Positions 24,526 to 34,827 of a stretch of DNA of 43,375 nt are shown here, in pieces. The stretch spans positions 1 to 43,375 of the forward strand of contig JANXRM010000164.1 in the NCBI GenBank assembly GCA_025353015.1. The letters run 5' to 3'. Below the pieces are notes generated by a model that saw nothing but the letters and a program-made list of their open reading frames with translations, did no database searches and was not told the origin of the DNA. A program made the position numbers and the translations under genes. Each line of letters opens with the position of its first letter. Within the stretch, counting starts at the first letter, position 1. The DNA comes from Hyphomicrobiales bacterium (GTDB lineage: Bacteria > Pseudomonadota > Alphaproteobacteria > Rhizobiales > Hyphomicrobiaceae).

Positions 24526-25710
24526 ATGACAGGCAAGCTGCCGCTCGCAGGCATCCGCGTGCTCGACTTGACGGCCCATCGTGCCGGCCCGACTTCTGTC
24601 CGCCAGCTCGCCGATTGGGGCGCTGACGTCATCAAGATCGAGCCACCGGCCGACAATGACGACGATGCCATGGGCAACAAGCGGCACGGCTTCGACTTCC
24701 AGAACCTGCATCGCAACAAGAAAAGCCTCTGCCTCAACCTCAAGTCCGAGGAGGGGCACGCGATCTTCATGAAGCTCGTGAAGGACGCCGACATCGTCGC
24801 CGAGAACTACCGCTCCGACGTGAAGCACCGCCTGAAGGTCGACTACGAGGCCTGCAGCAAGGTCAACCCGCGCATCATCTACGGCTCGATCTCGGGCTTC
24901 GGCCAGACCGGTCCCGACGCCAAGCGCCCAGGCGTCGACCAGATCGCGCAGGGCATGGGCGGGCTGATGTCGATCACCGGCCTCCCCGGTCAGGGCCCGG
25001 TGCGCGTCGGCATCCCGATCGACGACCTGACCGCTGGCCTGCTGCTGGCGCAGGCGATGATCCTGGCCTTGTATGAGCGCGAGAAATCGGGGAAGGGCCA
25101 GTGGGTCCATACCTCGCTGATCGAAGCGCAGATCTTCATGCTGGATTTCCAGGCCGCCCGCTGGCTGATCGCCGGCGAGGTCGCCAAGCAGGCCGGCAAC
25201 GACCATCCGACGGGCACGCCGACCGGCGTCTTCCCGACGTCGGACGGGCATATCAACATCGCGGCCTCCGGCGACAATCTCTGGGCGCGGTGCTGCGATG
25301 CGCTCGGATGCCCTGACCTGATCAAACATCCGGATTACGTCAGCGGCAGCCTGCGCACGAAGAACCGCAAGGCCGTAAACGAGCTGCTGGCGGCGCGGTC
25401 GAAAACCAATACGTCGGCGCATTGGATCGAGGCGCTGAACAAGGCGGGCGTGCCGTGCGGGCCGATCAACAATATCCAGCAGACGTTCGAGGAGCCGCAG
25501 GTCAAGCATCTCAAGATCGCGCGGCCGGTGCGGCACCGGAAACTCGGCCAGATCAAGGTGGTCGGCCAGCCGATCAACATGTCGCGGTTCCCGCAGCCGG
25601 AAGAACTCGGCCCGACGCCCGATCTTGGCCAGCACAGCGAGGAGATACTGAAGTCGCTTGGCTATGACGCTAAAGCATTCGCAAAGCTCAAGGCCGACAA
25701 GGTGGTTTGA
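24526..25710 (+). CDS. Class III CoA transferase (CaiB/BaiF family)
   Basis: A 394-residue family III CoA transferase. The N-terminal GIRVLDLTAHRAGPTSVRQL and ADWGADVIKIEPP are standard. The segment GIPIDDLTAGLLLAQAM contains the aspartate at the position of the catalytic acyl-enzyme residue. Later GVPCGPINNI and HSEEILKSLGYD close the family pattern. The ATG at 24526 has AGGAGA upstream. It moves CoA between acyl donors such as succinyl- or formyl-CoA and a carboxylic acid. Its neighbours do not fix the substrate; it may serve the catabolic genes on either side. Confidence 0.88.
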   Translation: MTGKLPLAGIRVLDLTAHRAGPTSVRQLADWGADVIKIEPPADNDDDAMGNKRHGFDFQNLHRNKKSLCLNLKSEEGHAIFMKLVKDADIVAENYRSDVKHRLKVDYEACSKVNPRIIYGSISGFGQTGPDAKRPGVDQIAQGMGGLMSITGLPGQGPVRVGIPIDDLTAGLLLAQAMILALYEREKSGKGQWVHTSLIEAQIFMLDFQAARWLIAGEVAKQAGNDHPTGTPTGVFPTSDGHINIAASGDNLWARCCDALGCPDLIKHPDYVSGSLRTKNRKAVNELLAARSKTNTSAHWIEALNKAGVPCGPINNIQQTFEEPQVKHLKIARPVRHRKLGQIKVVGQPINMSRFPQPEELGPTPDLGQHSEEILKSLGYDAKAFAKLKADKVV

Positions 25711-25827
25711 TCGGAGCCGTATGTGCGTGGGTGCGCCATCTGCGACGCCAGTCCCTCGATGTGGCGTGGCGTTGAAGGGTGGCGCATCGTAGCGCCATCC
25801 CAGGACTGCCAGGGTCTCCGGCGCGTC

Positions 25828-25878
25828 AATGTCACTGACACACCAATGTCACTGACACACCAATGTCCACGACACTCC
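25828..25878 (+). repeat. 17-bp tandem repeats before otnK
   Basis: AATGTCACTGACACACC occurs twice exactly (25828-25844, 25845-25861), and a third diverged copy AATGTCCACGACACTCC follows at 25862-25878. The array ends 28 bp before the otnK start and upstream of its ribosome site. Each copy contains the small inverted repeat TGTC-ACT-GACA. Confidence 0.9.
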
Positions 25879-25906
25879 GATATCCACTACGCGAAGGAAC
25901 ATCCCC

Positions 25907-27172
25907 GTGCTTCTCGGCTGTATCGCTGATGATTTGACCGGCGCCACTGACCTCGCCATCATGCTGACGCGCGCCGGCATGCGCACGCTGCAGGTGATGC
26001 AGGTGCCGGCCGCCACCGCCAAACTCGACGGCTATGACGCGGTGGTCATCGCGCTGAAAACGCGCACGTGCCCCGTTGCCGAGGCGGTCGAGTTGTCGCT
26101 AAAAAGTGCCGATGCGCTGCTTGCGCTGGGTGCCAAGCAGCTCTTCTTCAAGTATTGCTCGACGTTCGATTCGACCGACCAGGGCAACATTGGACCGGTG
26201 GCCGAAGCGTTGTTGGCGCGCGTCGGCGGGGATTTGGCGATCGCCTGTCCGGCGTTTCCGACCAACAAGCGGACGGTGTATCTCGGTCATCTTTTCGTTG
26301 GCGACGTGCCGCTGGCCGAGAGCCCGATGAAGGATCATCCGCTGACGCCGATGCGGGACAGCAATCTCGTGCGCGTGTTGCAGCGCCAGGTCAAAGCCAA
26401 GGTCGGCTTCATTCCGCTGACGACGGTACATCGAGGTCCCGAAGCCATCTCGGAGGCGTTCGCGCAGGCCCGCGCCCGTGGCGAACGGTTCGTCATTCTC
26501 GACGCGATTACCGACAAGCATCTCGTCGGCATGGGCACGGCAGCTGCCGACCTGCCGCTGATCACGGGTGGCTCTGGCGTGGCGCTCGGTCTGCCGGCGA
26601 ATTTTGTGCGCAAAGGCCTGATGAAAGCCGCAGACGCGCCGCAGACGATGACCGCGCCGAAGGGCCGAATGGCGATCCTGGCTGGTAGCTGTTCGGAAGC
26701 GACGCGGGGCCAGATCAAGGCTGCGAAGGCAGCTGGAATTCCAGTCTACGAGATCGACGCACTGGCCATTGCCGCGGGCAAGCTCGATGCCGCCGAAATC
26801 GCACGTTGGGCCGCCAAACAATCCGCGAGCGGGCCATGCCTGATGTACTCGAGCGCCGATCCCGCCGTCGTCAAGGCAGTGCAGGACAAGCTCGGCCGCG
26901 AGCAGGCGGGCGCGCTCGTCGAAAAAATGTTCGCCGATGTGGCTACGAGGCTCGTGACCGATGGCGTGACACGCCTGATCGTCGCGGGCGGCGAGACCTC
27001 AGGCGCCGTCGTCAATGGCTTAGGGATCACAGCACTGGAGATCGGCCCCGAAATCGATCCGGGCGTGCCGTGGACGCGGGCCTCGGGGCGCAGCCTCGTC
27101 CTCGCGCTGAAATCGGGCAACTTCGGTGCGCCGGATTTCTTCGTGAAAGCCTGGGAAAAGCTGACCTCATGA
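25907..27172 (+). CDS. otnK: 3-oxo-tetronate kinase OtnK
   Basis: A 421-residue four-carbon acid sugar kinase (YgbK/DUF1537 family). The N-terminal half begins LLGCIADDLTGATDLA and includes FKYCSTFDSTDQGNIGP and CPAFPTNKRTVYLGHLFVG. The C-terminal nucleotide-binding half carries ILAGSCSEATRGQIKAA and RLIVAGGETSGAVVNGLG. The start is a GTG at 25907 with GAAGGA upstream. It phosphorylates 3-oxo-tetronate (from L-threonate, D-threonate or D-erythronate) at O4. Its stop overlaps the aldolase start (ATGA), so both steps are coupled. Confidence 0.9.
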   Translation: MLLGCIADDLTGATDLAIMLTRAGMRTLQVMQVPAATAKLDGYDAVVIALKTRTCPVAEAVELSLKSADALLALGAKQLFFKYCSTFDSTDQGNIGPVAEALLARVGGDLAIACPAFPTNKRTVYLGHLFVGDVPLAESPMKDHPLTPMRDSNLVRVLQRQVKAKVGFIPLTTVHRGPEAISEAFAQARARGERFVILDAITDKHLVGMGTAAADLPLITGGSGVALGLPANFVRKGLMKAADAPQTMTAPKGRMAILAGSCSEATRGQIKAAKAAGIPVYEIDALAIAAGKLDAAEIARWAAKQSASGPCLMYSSADPAVVKAVQDKLGREQAGALVEKMFADVATRLVTDGVTRLIVAGGETSGAVVNGLGITALEIGPEIDPGVPWTRASGRSLVLALKSGNFGAPDFFVKAWEKLTS

Positions 27173-27804
27173 CACCTGAATCCCAGTTGCGCGAAACGAT
27201 CTGCCGGACCGGCGCGTCCCTCTTCAATCGTGGCCTGACGCACGGATCTACGGGCAACATCTCGGCCTCCCTGCCCAATGGCGGCTGGCTGATGACGCCG
27301 ACGGGATCGTCGCTCGGCACGCTCGATCCGGCGCGGTTGTCGAAGCTGGATGCGGTTGGCCGCCTGATCGATGGCGATAAACCGACCAAGGAAGCGTTCC
27401 TCCACACCTGCATGTATCGCGAACGGCCAAAGTCCGGTGCGGTGGTGCATTTGCATTCGACGCACTCCGTGGCGGTGAGCTGCCTCGACGGCATCGACCA
27501 CGCCAATTGCCTGCCGCCAATCACAGCCTATTTCGTCATGCGCATCGGCCGTCTGCCGCTGGTGCCGTACTTCCCGCCGGGGGATGAGGCGCTGGCCAAC
27601 GCTGTCGCAAAGCTTGCGGGCCGGCACCATGCGGTGCTGCTGGCCAATCATGGGCCTGTGGTCGCGGGCTCCAACCTGTCCGCCGCGCAGGATGCCATCG
27701 AGGAGCTTGAGGAAACAGCCAAGCTGTTCTTGATGCTGCGCCACGAGAACGTGCGTTGCCTGACGCCGGAGCAGGTGGCGGAGCTGGAGAAGAAAAACGC
27801 ATGA
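27169..27804 (+). CDS. otnC: 3-oxo-tetronate 4-phosphate decarboxylase OtnC (class II aldolase fold)
   Basis: A 211-residue class II aldolase/adducin-type enzyme. GLTHGSTGNISA (about 20) binds phosphate, PTKEAFLHTCMY holds the catalytic acid, VVHLHSTHS supplies two zinc histidines, and ANHGPVVAG the third. The length equals that of OtnC proteins. The ATG at 27169 overlaps the otnK TGA by four bases. It decarboxylates 3-oxo-tetronate 4-phosphate to dihydroxyacetone phosphate. A frame running through from 26806 would include otnK shadow sequence and is not the start. Confidence 0.9.
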   Translation: MTPESQLRETICRTGASLFNRGLTHGSTGNISASLPNGGWLMTPTGSSLGTLDPARLSKLDAVGRLIDGDKPTKEAFLHTCMYRERPKSGAVVHLHSTHSVAVSCLDGIDHANCLPPITAYFVMRIGRLPLVPYFPPGDEALANAVAKLAGRHHAVLLANHGPVVAGSNLSAAQDAIEELEETAKLFLMLRHENVRCLTPEQVAELEKKNA

Positions 27805-27892
27805 CGGCTCGAGTTTTTGAAGCCGGCCGACCTGAAATCCAACAGCGCGCTTCAGTGTGAGCGCGTGGCCCCATTCAGACAAAGGAGTTCGC

Positions 27893-28642
<750 letters not shown>

Positions 28643-28748
28643 GCAACTGACCGGTCGTCTGGCACACGGTCGTGCAATTCGATGCACCTGGCGTCGGGCC
28701 GAGGCACGAGACTCGACCTACGCCGGAGGCATTAAACTGCCCCCGCGT

Positions 28749-29606
28749 TCACGAGGCAATCAGCCCTTTCGCCACCTTGTCGAGGGCCATCAGGTCGCGC
28801 ATCAGGGACTCGAACTTGTTCAGCGGCACCATGTTCGGGCCATCAGAGGGGGCGTTGTCGGGATCCTGGTGGGTCTCGATGAAGAGCCCGGCGACGCCGA
28901 CGGCAACGGCTGCCCGCGCCAACACCGGCACGAAGCGGCGGTCGCCACCTGACGACGTGCCCTGGCCACCCGGCTGCTGCACCGAGTGCGTCGCATCGAA
29001 AATGACCGGCGCGCCGGTTTCGGCCATGATGGCGAGGCCACGCATATCAACGACGAGCGTATTGTAGCCGAACGAGGCGCCGCGCTCGGTCACGAGGACA
29101 TTAGAATTGCCGCTGCCGGTGACTTTGGCGACGACGTTTTTCATGTCCCAGGGCGCCAGGAACTGGCCCTTCTTGATTTTGACGACCTTGCCGGTTTTCG
29201 CGGCTGCAATCAGCAGGTCGGTCTGGCGGCAGAGAAAGGCCGGGATCTGCAAGACATCGACGACGGGCGCGACGCGGGCGCAATGCTCGATCTCGTGGAT
29301 GTCGGTGACGATGGGCAGGCCGAACTTCTCGCGGATCTCGGCGAACACGGCGATGGCGCCGTCGAGGCCGATCCCGCGCTTACCCGACAGCGACGTGCGG
29401 TTGGCCTTGTCGTAGCTGGATTTGTAGACGAGCCCGAGGCCGAGACGCTGGCTGATTTCTTTCAGCGCCGACGCCATCTCGAGCGCATGGGCGCGGCTTT
29501 CCATCTGGCAAGGACCGGCGAATACGGCGATCGGCCGGTTCTGCGCAAACGTCACGTTGCCGACCTTGACGTTTGGATTTGGCTGCATCGGATTTGGCGT
29601 GCTCAT
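28749..29606 (-). CDS. kdsA: 3-deoxy-8-phosphooctulonate synthase (KDO-8-P synthase)
   Basis: A 285-residue enzyme that condenses phosphoenolpyruvate with arabinose 5-phosphate to give KDO 8-phosphate for lipopolysaccharide. Motifs are VFAGPCQMES, SSYDKANRTS, GKRGIGLDG, IPAFLCRQTDLL, KKGQFLAPWDMKNV, VTERGASFGYNTLVV, and FDATHSVQQPGGQG. The length is as in other proteobacteria. NVVAK and CQ at the metal-site positions would decide between metal and non-metal types but were not resolved here. The gene marks the organism as Gram-negative with an LPS core. Confidence 0.95.
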   Translation of the reverse strand: MSTPNPMQPNPNVKVGNVTFAQNRPIAVFAGPCQMESRAHALEMASALKEISQRLGLGLVYKSSYDKANRTSLSGKRGIGLDGAIAVFAEIREKFGLPIVTDIHEIEHCARVAPVVDVLQIPAFLCRQTDLLIAAAKTGKVVKIKKGQFLAPWDMKNVVAKVTGSGNSNVLVTERGASFGYNTLVVDMRGLAIMAETGAPVIFDATHSVQQPGGQGTSSGGDRRFVPVLARAAVAVGVAGLFIETHQDPDNAPSDGPNMVPLNKFESLMRDLMALDKVAKGLIAS

Positions 29607-29635
29607 GAGTGTCTTTCTAGCATCCGCGGGTTCCT

Positions 29636-29697
29636 GTATCTGGCTTCAGCCTGACACCGCTTGTGCATGAGAAGGTGCACGGCTGAAGTCAGGCACC
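29636..29697. repeat. Paired REP-like palindromes at the 3' end of the monooxygenase gene
   Basis: Two copies of the element seen at 23082-23107 lie close together here. One reads GTATC-T-GGCT-TC-AGCC-T-GACACC (29636-29658), and the second, in the opposite orientation, reads GGTGCAC-GGCTGAAGTC-AGGCACC (29674-29697). The pair overlaps the last codons and the stop of the minus-strand gene that ends at 29646. Confidence 0.72.
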
Positions 29698-30704
29698 GGT
29701 GCCGCATCTGGAAACAGCGGCATGATCTCACGCGCGAACAGCGACAGGGAGTCCTTCGAGCCCGATGGATCGACCAACAGCACGTAATCCACGCCGCCAG
29801 CCTCGAGCTTTTTCAAGCGTGCCATGATTTCGTCAGGCGTGCCGAGCAGCGCCGACTCTTCGCTCGCGAGATTGGGGTCGGAATGGCTGCCGATGTTCTG
29901 GTAACGCTCGGCGCCCGGCCCGCGCGCCAAACCGCCGATGTTCTTCAAGACCTGCATCCGCACTTGCAACGCCTTCGCCCGTTCTTCTTCCGACATGACG
30001 ATCTGCAGGGCGCGTGCGACGCCGACCTGATGCGGCTTTACGCTCCGACCAACGCGTTGGCACTCGGCCTTGTAGGCCTGCACGCGTTCGATGATGAGAT
30101 CGACCGGTGCGATCTGGTCCAGCAACAGATTATAGCCACCCTGCGCTGCCCGCCGGATGGATTCGAAGCTGCCAGCCCCCATCCAAAGCGGCGGATGTGG
30201 CCGTTGTGTTGGCCTGGGCTCGATGACGACATCTTCGAATTTCCAATGCCGGCCCTGATGCGAGAAACGCCCGTCCGTGCTCCAGGCTTTCTTCAAGAAC
30301 GCCATTGTCTCGTCGAAACGCTCGGTCGCTTGTTCGATCGGCAGCTGGAATCCTGCAAATTCGGTTGGGCGGTAGCCTTTGCCGACACCGAAATCGAAGC
30401 GGCCATTGGAGACGAGATCGAGCGTCGCCACCTGCTCGGCCAGCAAGGCCGGGTTATGCCATGGCAGCACGACAACGGCGGTGCCCAAACGGATGCGCGT
30501 CGTCCGGCCGGCGAGATAGGAGAGCAAGTTCAGCGAGGCGGAGACCTGGCCGACGCCGGTGAAATGATGCTCGACGACGAATACACCGTGGAAGCCCAAG
30601 GCCTCGGCGTGCAGCACGTAATCGATATATTTCTGATAGCCGAGGCTGTCGCCCGCGGGTCCTGTTCCCGAGGATTTCGCGCCGCCAAACAAACCGAACT
30701 TCAT
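29646..30704 (-). CDS. LLM-class flavin-dependent monooxygenase (luciferase-like)
   Basis: A 352-residue bacterial-luciferase-fold protein. It starts MKFGLFGGAKSS at 30704, with GGAGG upstream; a frame from 30791 adds an unlikely leader. Conserved segments include GFHGVFVVEHHF, IRLGTAVVVLPWHNP, DLVSNGRFDFGVGKGY, PLWMGAGSFESIR, and SALLGTPDEIMARLKKLEAGGVD. Such enzymes use reduced flavin and oxygen on varied substrates. The final 17 residues (from PVPDFSRAP to AVSG) are encoded by the palindromic repeats and are not part of the family fold, so the natural stop has been replaced. Fold and probably activity look complete. Confidence 0.85.
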   Translation of the reverse strand: MKFGLFGGAKSSGTGPAGDSLGYQKYIDYVLHAEALGFHGVFVVEHHFTGVGQVSASLNLLSYLAGRTTRIRLGTAVVVLPWHNPALLAEQVATLDLVSNGRFDFGVGKGYRPTEFAGFQLPIEQATERFDETMAFLKKAWSTDGRFSHQGRHWKFEDVVIEPRPTQRPHPPLWMGAGSFESIRRAAQGGYNLLLDQIAPVDLIIERVQAYKAECQRVGRSVKPHQVGVARALQIVMSEEERAKALQVRMQVLKNIGGLARGPGAERYQNIGSHSDPNLASEESALLGTPDEIMARLKKLEAGGVDYVLLVDPSGSKDSLSLFAREIMPLFPDAAPVPDFSRAPSHAQAVSG

Positions 30705-30847
30705 GGGGCCTGGCCTCCGAAGTGTGAGGTTGAGTGAAGAAAGTTCGGTCGCGCAATGCCGGGCAGAGTCAGCTTTGGACGGTCGGCGCAATCACGACCG
30801 GACTTTCACCATCTCACGGTTGCACCGACCTGTCATCAGAAGGAGGC

Positions 30848-33115
30848 CTACCCGAACGAAGGCCCGAACTTGTTCGATCGCGGGAAGCCTTTCGGCGCCA
30901 TGCGGCCGGCCTGGGCCCGCTCGCCGACCCACTCCTTGAGATCGCTCCAGGGCAGCGTGTAGTTGCGCCCGGCGCCATCGAGCCACGTCAGGCCCTCGCT
31001 TTTCTTGAAGACGCGGGCATCCGACAAGCCGCCGTCCTTGAAGCGCTGCAGGAACACGCCCTTGCCGCGCGTCATTTCGTTCACCTCATCGAGCTTGAAC
31101 ACCAGCATTTTACGGTTCTCGCCGACGGTCGCGACGTAATCGCCCTCGACCGGCACGCACACCCGTGCCTCGGCCGGCGTCTCGCAGTTGATGATTTGCT
31201 TGCCCTTGCGGGTCGATGCGACCACCTCGTCTTCCGGCACGATGAAGCCATGCCCCGACGTGGCGCAGACCAGCAGCTTGCGGCCGGGTTCGTGCACGAA
31301 CATTTCGACGAAATCGTTGTTTTCCTCGAGATCGACCATCAACCGCACCGGTTCGCCATGGCCGCGCCCACCTGGGAGTTGGTTTGCTTCCAGCGTGAAG
31401 AACCGGCCATTAGTTGCGAAAATGATGATCTTGTCCGTGGTCGAGGCCTTGAGCACGCGCTTCAGTCCGTCGCCCTGCTTGAAATCGAGTTTCGACAGGT
31501 CGTCCTGATGGCCCTTCAGCGTTCGGATCCAACCCTTGTCGGAGAGGATTATCGTGATCGGCTCTTTCTCGATCATTGCCTGCTCGAGATCGATATCGAT
31601 CGTTGGCGCGACCGCGAACTGCGTGCGGCGGCGGCCGATGACGGTCTTTTTCGACCAAGCTTCCCGCGTCGCTTTGACCTGCTCGGCAATCTTTTCCCAC
31701 TGCAGGTCGTCCGACGCCAGCAGCTTCTTAAGGTCCCGCTGTTCTTTGGACAGCTTGTCGTGCTCGGCCTTGATCTCGATCTCTTCGAGGCGCGACAACG
31801 ACCGCAAGCGCAGGTTCAGAATCGCGTCGGCCTGCACGTCCGACAGCTTGAAGGTCGACATTAACTTCTGCTTCGGCTCGTCTTCGAAACGGACGATCCG
31901 GATCACCTCGTCGAGGTTGAGATAGGCGATCAGATAACCGTCGAGAACCTCGAGCCGGTGCCTGATCTTGTCGAGGCGGAACTCGGTACGCCGGACCAGG
32001 ACTTCTTGCCGGTGCTCCAGCCAATGCTTGAGCACATCGCGCAGCGACAGCACAGCCGGGATCTGGCCCGCCGTCAGCACGTTCATGTTCAAGCCGAAAC
32101 GCGTTTCGAGTTCGGTCAGCTTGAACAGGCTCTCCATCAGGATGAGCGGATCGACCGTGCGTGTCTTGGGCTCGAACACGATACGGATATGTTCCGCCGA
32201 CTCGTCGCGCATATCGCCAAGCAAGGGGAGCTTTTTCTCCTGGTACAGCTCGGCGATCTTTTCGACCAGCCGGATTTTCTGCACCTGGTAGGGAATCTCG
32301 GTGACGATGATCTGATAGCCACCGCGCGGCGTTTCTTCTTTGTGCCACTTGGCGCGCAGACGGAAGCCGCCACGCCCGGTTCTGTAGGCTTCGAGAATGT
32401 TCTCTTTCGGTTCGACCAGGGTGCCGCCGGTCGGGAAATCGGGGCCCGGAATGAACTCGACGAGCTTTTCCACGGTCGCATTCGGATGCTTGATCAGATG
32501 CAGCAGCGCGGCGCAGATCTCATCCAGGTTGTGTGGCGGGATATTCGTCGCCATGCCGACGGCAATGCCGGCCGACCCATTCGCCAGCAAATTCGGGAAG
32601 GCGGCCGGCAATACGACTGGTTCCTGCTCGCGGCCGTCGTAGTTCGGGCGGAAATCAACGGCGTTTTCGTCGATGCCTTCGAGCAGCGCCGCCGCGACAT
32701 CCGTGATGCGCGCTTCGGTGTAGCGGGGGGCGGCCGGGTTGTCGCCGTCGATGTTGCCGAAATTGCCCTGGCCATCGATCAGCGGATATCGAACCGCGAA
32801 ATCCTGTGCCAACCGGGCCAGCGCATCGTAAATCGAAGCGTCACCATGTGGATGATAGTCGCCCATCGTGTCGCCGACGATCTTGGCGCACTTCAGGAAC
32901 CCGCTTTCGGGCGTCAAGCCAAGCTCACGCATCGCATAGATGATGCGCCGGTGAACAGGTTTCATTCCGTCACGAACATCGGGCAGCGCCCGATGCATGA
33001 TGGTCGACAGCGCATAGGCCAGATAGCGCTCTTCCAGCGCCACCTGCAGTTGCACAGGCTCGATCGGGCCACCACCTGAGAAAGACCCGCCTGGGAGATT
33101 CGGTTTATCGTTCAT
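30848..33115 (-). CDS. parC: DNA topoisomerase IV subunit A
   Basis: A 755-residue type II topoisomerase A subunit that decatenates daughter chromosomes. [19 protein letters not shown] and [13 protein letters not shown] are the family N-terminal motifs. The catalytic tyrosine lies in [11 protein letters not shown] near residue 132. [20 protein letters not shown] follows, then the coiled-coil gate ([16 protein letters not shown]) and a C-terminal beta-pinwheel. The GyrA box (QRRGGKG) is absent from that pinwheel, which together with the short C-terminus supports ParC over GyrA. The ATG is at 33115. Confidence 0.93.
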   Translation of the reverse strand: MNDKPNLPGGSFSGGGPIEPVQLQVALEERYLAYALSTIMHRALPDVRDGMKPVHRRIIYAMRELGLTPESGFLKCAKIVGDTMGDYHPHGDASIYDALARLAQDFAVRYPLIDGQGNFGNIDGDNPAAPRYTEARITDVAAALLEGIDENAVDFRPNYDGREQEPVVLPAAFPNLLANGSAGIAVGMATNIPPHNLDEICAALLHLIKHPNATVEKLVEFIPGPDFPTGGTLVEPKENILEAYRTGRGGFRLRAKWHKEETPRGGYQIIVTEIPYQVQKIRLVEKIAELYQEKKLPLLGDMRDESAEHIRIVFEPKTRTVDPLILMESLFKLTELETRFGLNMNVLTAGQIPAVLSLRDVLKHWLEHRQEVLVRRTEFRLDKIRHRLEVLDGYLIAYLNLDEVIRIVRFEDEPKQKLMSTFKLSDVQADAILNLRLRSLSRLEEIEIKAEHDKLSKEQRDLKKLLASDDLQWEKIAEQVKATREAWSKKTVIGRRRTQFAVAPTIDIDLEQAMIEKEPITIILSDKGWIRTLKGHQDDLSKLDFKQGDGLKRVLKASTTDKIIIFATNGRFFTLEANQLPGGRGHGEPVRLMVDLEENNDFVEMFVHEPGRKLLVCATSGHGFIVPEDEVVASTRKGKQIINCETPAEARVCVPVEGDYVATVGENRKMLVFKLDEVNEMTRGKGVFLQRFKDGGLSDARVFKKSEGLTWLDGAGRNYTLPWSDLKEWVGERAQAGRMAPKGFPRSNKFGPSFG

Positions 33116-33268
33116 GACGCCGGATTAGCCGAAGCGCTCGGGTTGCTCAACCACCCTGGGCTGCGGCATCTCGAAAAACGGGGGGCAACTGGCCGCGCTC
33201 ACCGCGCCGATCAGCGGCCCTGGCCAGCCGCCGGGCAAGATTTTGTCCATCGGGGGGCTAGCCAAACG

Positions 33269-33274
33269 TATAAT
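33269..33274 (+). promoter_or_regulatory. Possible -10 box upstream of the RimB/RimK-like gene
   Basis: A perfect TATAAT occurs in an otherwise GC-rich 225-bp divergent spacer. A TTGTCC lies 20 bases upstream, which is longer than the usual 17, so the -35 is weak. Transcription would begin about 60 bp before the GTG at 33341. Confidence 0.4.
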
Positions 33275-33340
33275 GCTGGTGCTTGTGGACACAATTCGCC
33301 CACCGTCAGCGACTGAACTCAATCAAGAGGTCTGAACGAC

Positions 33341-34612
33341 GTGTCGGAACCGTTCTTGCTCGGCTGGGAGGAGTGGCTCGCACTGCCCGATCTCGGCCTC
33401 CCGGCCATCAAGGCAAAGGTCGATACAGGCGCGCGGACGTCGGCGCTTCATGCCTTCCTGGTGGAAACCTTCGGGCCGGCGCAACGGCCGAAAGTCCGCT
33501 TCGGTGTCCACCCGATCCCCGGCCGTGACGAAATCGAGGTTTTTTGCATCGCCGACGTGCTCGACCGGCGTGAGGTGACGAGTTCCAACGGCGAGAGCGA
33601 ATTGCGCTATGTCGTGCGAACGACCGTTGCGATGGGCGACCGGAGCTGGCCGATCGAGGTCACACTCGCCAATCGCGAAGCTATGGCCTATCGCATGCTG
33701 CTCGGACGGCAGGCCATCCAGGAAGACATGTTTGTCGATGCCGCAGCGTCGTTCCGGCAACCGAAACTCGGCTACAGGGCCTACAAAGCACCCGCGCGCG
33801 CCCGGGAAGTGCAGCGGCCGTTGAGCATTGCGCTCCTAACGCAACGACCTGAACATCCGAGCAACCGGCGGATCATTCGCGCGGCCGAAGGGCGTGGCCA
33901 CACCGTTCATATTGTCGATCGGACCAGGCTTTCGCTCTATATTGATACACGCGAGCCCGCGATCTACCTCGAAGGGCGACCGCTCAGCCACCTCGATGCC
34001 GTCATCGCGCGGTCCGGGCGGACGCTGAACACGTTCTCGCTGGCAGCCCTCCGGCAGATGGAAATCCTCGGCGCCTGGGCCATCAATTCAGCCGACGCAA
34101 TGGCTCGTTTGGCGGATCAATTGGCGCACCGGCAGACACTCGCCCGGGCCGGCCTTGCTGTGCCGGATGTGGCGGTCAGCCATACCGATCTCCTCAAAGG
34201 CAACCAACCAGACGGGCACGTGCTCGCCGATAACCTGGGACTTCTTGGATCCGGCTCACTGCTGCGGTTCGCCGTCATCGGCGGGCGGGCGATTGCCGCC
34301 ATGGAACGGGCCGCTTCGACGTCGGCCTCACTCGACAATGCACCGGAATGGCAGCCCTGCCGCGACGAAGGAGCAGCCTTCGACGCGGCGCGCAGGCTCG
34401 CGCAAAGTGCAGCCGTGACCACGGGCCTCGGTCTGGTGGCGGTCGATACGGTCGCCTCGCGGCAAGGGCCCATCATCGTCGAAATGACGACCAATCTCTC
34501 GATCGCGCAATTCGAGAGGATCTGCGGCGCGACGCTGGCGGATGCCATCATCGTGCTTCTGGAAAAAGAGGCCCGTGCCAAGGCTCTCCGCATTGCTGCA
34601 GCGCAGCAATAA
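33341..34612 (+). CDS. RimB-like aspartic protease domain fused to a shortened RimK-like ATP-grasp
   Basis: A 423-residue fusion. Residues 1-145 form the retropepsin-like domain (PF05618, RimB) with the catalytic KVDTGARTSALHA at Asp28 and LLGRQAI. From 160 on it resembles RimK glutamate ligases: LSIALLTQRPEHPSNRRI, VIARSGRTLNTFSLAALRQME, LAHRQTLARAGLAVPDVAV, then RFAVIGGRAIAAMERAAS and GLVAVDTV. About 50-60 residues that normally lie between the last two blocks, including the ATP-binding lysines and the glycine-rich loop, are missing, and the terminal EVN becomes EMT. The ligase half is probably inactive. The start is a GTG with AAGAGG upstream. The frame is otherwise clean. Confidence 0.78.
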   Translation: MSEPFLLGWEEWLALPDLGLPAIKAKVDTGARTSALHAFLVETFGPAQRPKVRFGVHPIPGRDEIEVFCIADVLDRREVTSSNGESELRYVVRTTVAMGDRSWPIEVTLANREAMAYRMLLGRQAIQEDMFVDAAASFRQPKLGYRAYKAPARAREVQRPLSIALLTQRPEHPSNRRIIRAAEGRGHTVHIVDRTRLSLYIDTREPAIYLEGRPLSHLDAVIARSGRTLNTFSLAALRQMEILGAWAINSADAMARLADQLAHRQTLARAGLAVPDVAVSHTDLLKGNQPDGHVLADNLGLLGSGSLLRFAVIGGRAIAAMERAASTSASLDNAPEWQPCRDEGAAFDAARRLAQSAAVTTGLGLVAVDTVASRQGPIIVEMTTNLSIAQFERICGATLADAIIVLLEKEARAKALRIAAAQQ

Positions 34613-34827
34613 TTGTCCGCATCGGCTCAGGAAAAGCAGCGATCGTGGCCCCACATTTGCATCATCGATGCCTGACGCACTTGCTTTGATGACGACGGCT
34701 CGCGATCTCTGATATATGTGATGCCGTTAAGTCAGTGTCATTGACCTATCTGAACGTCCCGACGATCAAGCCCGCCTGCTTGGCCAACGCCAATGCCGCG
34801 CCGGGCCCAGAACGAGGTCTCCGCCCC

